A program made the translations under genes and the position numbers. This document shows, piece after piece, positions 60,734 to 64,000 of a DNA stretch of 64,000 nucleotides (position 1 is its first letter; every line of letters starts with the position of its first letter). The notes beneath the pieces are model-generated. The model ran no database searches and had not been told where the DNA came from. It worked only from the letters and a program-made list of their open reading frames with translations. Where the stretch lies: contig NZ_CP100756.1 of NCBI RefSeq assembly GCF_024266705.1, positions 186,001 to 250,000 on the forward strand. Direction: 5' to 3'. The stretch comes from Natrinema gelatinilyticum (lineage in GTDB: Archaea > Halobacteriota > Halobacteria > Halobacteriales > Natrialbaceae).

Positions 60734-61330
60734 CTATTCGATTCGGGACAGTTTGCCGTCGACGTTCCGTTCGCGCCGGTGGTTCGAAACGACGTGCGTG
60801 ATAGAGAGAAGGAGAAACGCTGTGATAACTGCCCCAGCGAGGCCGATCATCGGAACGGCCGACACGACCGGGACACCGAGAAACGCGGCGCCAAGGAGGG
60901 ATGCACCGATCAGGCTAACTCCGGCGTACCATCGATCCCACCGGTCCTGACGGTGGCTATCGGTGTCGAGGTACATCATCAGCAGGTCGGCGTTATCCGC
61001 GAGCGAGATCAGCCCGCGATCCTGATCGTATTCGACGATCCCGGCATCGTCCATTTTCGGCAGGTGGGTCTGATAGAGAGCGACGTAGACGCGTTTCCGT
61101 TGGTCGGAACTAAGCGCGTTGACCTCTGTATCGTTCTCCCAGGCAGCTATCTGTTCGGCCAGTTCCCCCAAAGTGACCGTTTCGTCGGCTTCTAACAGGT
61201 ATGCGAGGACTTCTCGACGACGACGGTTTTTCAAGAGTTCGAAAATAACGTCTTTGGATAGACGTTCGTCCTCGTTGGCAGTAGTAACAGACGTAATCTC
61301 GTCGGGGAGCGACGTATCGATTGAGGACAT
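60734..61330 (-). CDS. DUF7344 winged-helix protein with C-terminal membrane helices (copy 3)
   Basis: A 198-residue paralogue of the proteins at 25583 and 29918. The winged helix at about 25-130 contains VIFELLKNRRRREVLAYLLEAD, IAAWENDTEVNAL and RKRVYVALYQTHLPKMDDAG. Two membrane helices (about 140-180) and a basic tail follow. It shares the AAWENDT insert with the 29918 copy. It lies at the right edge of the glycan region, as copy 1 and copy 2 lie at its left side. Confidence 0.86.
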   Translation of the reverse strand: MSSIDTSLPDEITSVTTANEDERLSKDVIFELLKNRRRREVLAYLLEADETVTLGELAEQIAAWENDTEVNALSSDQRKRVYVALYQTHLPKMDDAGIVEYDQDRGLISLADNADLLMMYLDTDSHRQDRWDRWYAGVSLIGASLLGAAFLGVPVVSAVPMIGLAGAVITAFLLLSITHVVSNHRRERNVDGKLSRIE

Positions 61331-61985
61331 TATTCGGAACCTCCGGCTGTAAAGACGCCTTGCGAATTCGATGGCCCCTGTTTCTTCCGTAGCACGTCAC
61401 GAGAGCCTCGACTCGACGGCGACCGCTGTACGTTCGAACGGCGGGTCGAAATCACGATTGACACACCAAGTTGTACACCAACAGAGATACTCTTAAACAC
61501 GCCCACGTTTCGCACCGTCTGCAAAGGAGGTACGGACCGTCTTCTCGACGGGGGCGACGTGACTGCCCGCCTCCCTCTCGAATGGTGATCACCGTCGCTC
61601 TCGAATCCGGTCGGTATCAGTCGATTGTGTGGCTGTATCAGATGCGTACGACGGGGGCGTCGTGGGAAACCGGACGCTGAATGGCCACGGTGGACGGGAT
61701 GGCACACGGCACTGGGTCTGAACGTTCGAACCAACCAATATAAAGTCGAGCGACAGTTCATACGCGAAAGAGGGTTTTACGGAGTGTCAAGGTGAAAATC
61801 CGGGGTAGAGCACGGAGGATGAATCCGACAGCACGGCTGCAGACTACGTTCACCAGTTTGAGTGTAGTTTTTACGCAATCTATGTCTGTACAAATAGACG
61901 TCCGAGGCAGTCTACCTGCTCACGAAAACGGACAGTCTCGCGTTTCCCGTTTCCTGACGGAAGATACCATCTCTGTACCGGAACG

Positions 61986-62019
61986 AGGATGTAACATCCT
62001 CCCCGGCGTGAACGCGGGG
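61986..62019 (-). repeat. Terminal hairpin of an IS1341-type element (minus-strand end)
   Basis: aggatg-taa-catcct (61986-62000) is followed by ccccggcgt-ga-acgcgggg (62001-62019), a stem with one bulged base. On the minus strand this reads as a cccc...gggg hairpin followed by aggatg, the usual right end of haloarchaeal tnpB elements. Confidence 0.4.
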
Positions 62020-62547
62020 TTCCTCTCGCGTGGTGGCGGCCGCTCCGACACCATTGGAGGCACGATTTCCCTCACGGGTTCTCCGGGTTGCACGCATGCC
62101 ACCGGGCCTCGTCTGAGGCGTGGTATGCGTGAATATCCGCGTGGCCCGTGCGGGCGGTACCATCCACCTGACTCGGACTCACGTCCGAATCTGACTTGGG
62201 CAGGCTCGCGTTTGTGGGACCAGGTGAACGCCAACCCACACTCACGTTTCCCGAGTTAGTAGCTTCCAGTGCAGCCGCGGAATACATGAATTCGAGGGAT
62301 GCAGGGTGAGCAGGATGAAAATGAACGTGGACGCGAGTCACGCCCGCTGAGCAAACCGACGGGTTGCGATGCCCAGCAGAACGCGACGTGTTCTGCGGAC
62401 GCCGGACACGGCGGGACTCTCTCGCTGTTACAAGGAGTAAGCGAATGTATCTCTGAGTCCCATCACGGGAGAGGAGTAACAGCTGGTTGGCACAGCCAGT
62501 AGTCGTCTATCGTGATAGCTCCAAACCTGAAATTTCAACGGTGGAAT

Positions 62548-62567
62548 CCTCGCGCTTCGGCGCGGGG
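62548..62567 (+). repeat. Terminal hairpin of an IS1341-type element (plus-strand end)
   Basis: cctcgcgc-ttcg-gcgcgggg folds into an 8-pair stem with a UUCG loop. The context gaatcc before and tggacgttg after resembles the gaatcctcgc...ggggaggacgtcaa right end of haloarchaeal tnpB elements. Confidence 0.45.
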
Positions 62568-62873
62568 TGGACGTTGAGCGGTGAACCAGTGATTGACTTC
62601 CAATGTCACGGGGCAACAATCGCCACATTTCTTGTGCTATGGGCACACTGAACATAGATGGGCGAAGCGACCGGGGAGCGGTCGTTTCACCCGAACGCGA
62701 CCGATGGGACACGGTCTCGATGCGGTCGTCGTGTCGGCTCGCTCGAGGCGTCAGACGATCGCGTCTTTCTTCTCGGCTCTCTCTTCCGGCGCGAAGGCCA
62801 GGACAGTAAGTCGGTGTTTCTCCCGAAACCATGTGAACCCCTTACAGTGGCGGCACGGCTTCGTCCGGTACTG

Positions 62874-63833
62874 ATGACGCGGTCTATCATCGATCAACAC
62901 AGCGGCGAATCACAGTCACAGGAGGTCGAGACTGGTCTGTGTCCCGACTGCGAGACCGACACGGTCGTTCACGATCCGGACCGCGGCGAACAGGTCTGTG
63001 AGGAGTGCGGCCTCGTTCTCACGGAGGACCCCATCGATTACGGCCCGGAATGGCGTGCGTTCAACGCCCAGGAACACGACGAACTGTCGCGGGTCGGCGC
63101 CCCATTGACACAGTCGATGCACGATCGCGGTCTGACGACGACTATCGACTGGCGCAACAAAGACGCCAACGGCCATTCGATGTCGGCCGACAAACACGGC
63201 CAGCTCCATCGGCTCCGCGTCTGGCAGGAGCGAATCCGAACGAAAAACGCGGGCGAACGAAACCTGAAGTACGCCCTCTCCGAAATCGATCGAATGGTGA
63301 GCGCGTTAGGCGTTCCGAAGCCGGTGAAGGAAACGGCGAGCGTTATCTACCGACAGGCGCTCGAGCAGGACCTCATCCGCGGTCGGTCGATCGAGGGCGT
63401 GGCGACCAGCGCACTCTACACGGCGTGCCGTAAAGAAGACATTCCCCGGAGTCTCGAAGAAGTAACGTCTGTTTCACGGGTCGACCAGCGAGAGATCGGA
63501 CGGACCTATCGGTACATCGCAGATGAACTGGACATTAACCTGGAGCCGACGAACCCCCGCCAGTTCGTCCCGCGGTTCTGCTCCGAACTCGACGTCGACA
63601 AAAACGTCGAGACCAAAGCGATAGAGATTATCGACCGGACGACTGAACAGGGACTCCACTCGGGCAAGTCACCGACGGGCTTTGCCGCGGCCGCAATCTA
63701 CGCCGCCGGGCTCCTCTGTGACGAGACGATTCCGCAGCGAGCCGTCGCCGACACCGCACAGACGACCGTCGTCACCGTCAGAAATCGGTATCGCGAGCAA
63801 CTCGAGGCTATCGACCAGCAGCCAGCTACATGA
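62874..63833 (+). CDS. tfb: Transcription initiation factor IIB (TFB)
   Basis: A 319-residue TFB that bridges TBP and RNA polymerase at promoters. The start is ATG 62874. The N-terminal zinc ribbon has Cys23, Cys26, Cys42 and Cys45 (LCPDCETD, VCEECGLVL), followed by the B-finger region (PEWRAFNAQEHDELSRVGAP). Two cyclin repeats span about 115-210 and 215-310 (RSIEGVATSALYTACRKEDIPRSLEEV; GKSPTGFAAAAIYAAGLLC). A C-terminal HTH (VADTAQTTVVTVRNRYREQ) contacts the BRE. Haloarchaea carry several TFBs with different promoter preferences; which one this is cannot be told. Confidence 0.95.
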   Translation: MTRSIIDQHSGESQSQEVETGLCPDCETDTVVHDPDRGEQVCEECGLVLTEDPIDYGPEWRAFNAQEHDELSRVGAPLTQSMHDRGLTTTIDWRNKDANGHSMSADKHGQLHRLRVWQERIRTKNAGERNLKYALSEIDRMVSALGVPKPVKETASVIYRQALEQDLIRGRSIEGVATSALYTACRKEDIPRSLEEVTSVSRVDQREIGRTYRYIADELDINLEPTNPRQFVPRFCSELDVDKNVETKAIEIIDRTTEQGLHSGKSPTGFAAAAIYAAGLLCDETIPQRAVADTAQTTVVTVRNRYREQLEAIDQQPAT

Positions 63834-64000
63834 CCGATCGGTCGTCCTCCTCGTAGACCTCGTCGTCGAGGAGTGCGTGCAGGTTACTGTACGGAACGAA
63901 CGCGAGGAACTGGTCGTCGCCGTCGTATAGTTCGAGCCCGTTTTCGGTGTGATCGTACCGCGTGCAGGCGATCTGTCCTTCGGGAAGGATGGCACGGTAC
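63826..64000 (-). CDS. C-terminal part of an unknown conserved haloarchaeal protein (partial)
   Basis: The minus-strand frame runs in from the window edge and stops at 63826, overlapping the TFB stop by 8 bases. The readable 57 residues include RAILPEGQIACTRYDHTENG, LELYDGDDQFLAFVPYSNLH and ALLDDEVYEEDD, a compact beta-rich acidic sequence with normal halophilic codon use. Its convergent placement beside tfb suggests a small stable protein. I do not recognise the family, and the start lies outside the window. Confidence 0.7.
   Translation of the reverse strand, partial: YRAILPEGQIACTRYDHTENGLELYDGDDQFLAFVPYSNLHALLDDEVYEEDDRSVM

Larger units (their letters stand above)
61331..62873. other. 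Gene-poor 1.5-kb stretch with two transposon-end hairpins
   Basis: No intact gene is recognised here. The interval 61986-62567 is bounded by two hairpins that look like right ends of IS1341-type elements facing away from each other. Outside that, 61331-61980 shows only an AT-rich patch near 61730-61890, and 62580-62873 is the upstream region of the TFB gene. Confidence 0.5.

Noticed and set aside
1..64000. tRNA, rRNA, riboswitch or replication origin
   Set aside because: I looked for tRNA-like T-arm and anticodon patterns, rRNA blocks and repeated origin-box clusters and saw none; a covariance-model scan would be needed to be sure.

Overview
This window is haloarchaeal chromosome. The evidence is the acidic proteome, high GC coding with AT-rich promoters, Tat signal peptides, an archaeal TFB, a ba3-type terminal oxidase, small CPxCG/zinc-ribbon proteins and membrane-attached winged-helix proteins of the DUF7344 type. 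Gene style and the IS200/IS605-type (tnpB) relics look like the Natrialbales (Natrinema/Haloterrigena-like), but that placement is inference.

Layout. 1-2.2 kb: the end of a ba3 oxidase operon (secreted-domain tail, CbaA, small membrane subunit). 2.2-5.2 kb: an alpha/beta hydrolase, a small zinc protein and a tyrosine-recombinase relative without its nucleophile. 5.3-13.8 kb: a nine-gene, fully overlapping minus-strand Mrp-type Na+/H+ antiporter operon. 13.9-14.4 kb: a decayed tnpB with its terminal hairpin. 14.6-19.2 kb: a 2Fe-2S thioredoxin-fold protein, an MmgE/PrpD protein, then pyrD and a dihydroorotase facing each other.

20-60 kb is a long surface-polysaccharide/glycoprotein region, interrupted by accessory DNA (an IS5-family insertion at 24.6-25.6 kb and several tnpB relics). 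It holds a nucleotide-sugar epimerase, a secreted protein packed with N-glycosylation sequons in tandem repeats, several regulators and a DUF1616 membrane protein. Next comes an overlapping operon with all four enzyme types needed to make a UDP-2,3-diacetamido-uronic acid (acyltransferase, aminotransferase, Gfo/Idh dehydrogenase, nucleotide-sugar 6-dehydrogenase) followed by a family 2 glycosyltransferase. Further glycan genes follow: a DUF354 protein, two family 4 glycosyltransferases, an epimerase/DUF362/Gfo-Idh operon, a polysaccharide deacetylase, a phosphodiesterase-like protein, a QueC-like PP-loop enzyme, a polytopic membrane protein and an AsnB-like amidotransferase lacking the glutaminase cysteine. 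Three related Tat-secreted beta-helix proteins complete the region. 60.7-64 kb: a third DUF7344 protein, a gene-poor stretch with two transposon-end hairpins, a TFB gene and the tail of a convergent gene.

The strongest unifying signals are regulatory. The heptamer ATAACAA lies upstream of at least nine genes of the 27.8-54.7 kb region. A different BRE/TATA block, GG(A)AAAGTTTAT(A), lies 32-33 bases before the start of all three beta-helix genes. The region therefore looks like one locus with two co-regulated modules: cytoplasmic and membrane sugar assembly, and secreted beta-helix proteins. All functional calls rest on motif recognition by eye; no searches were run.
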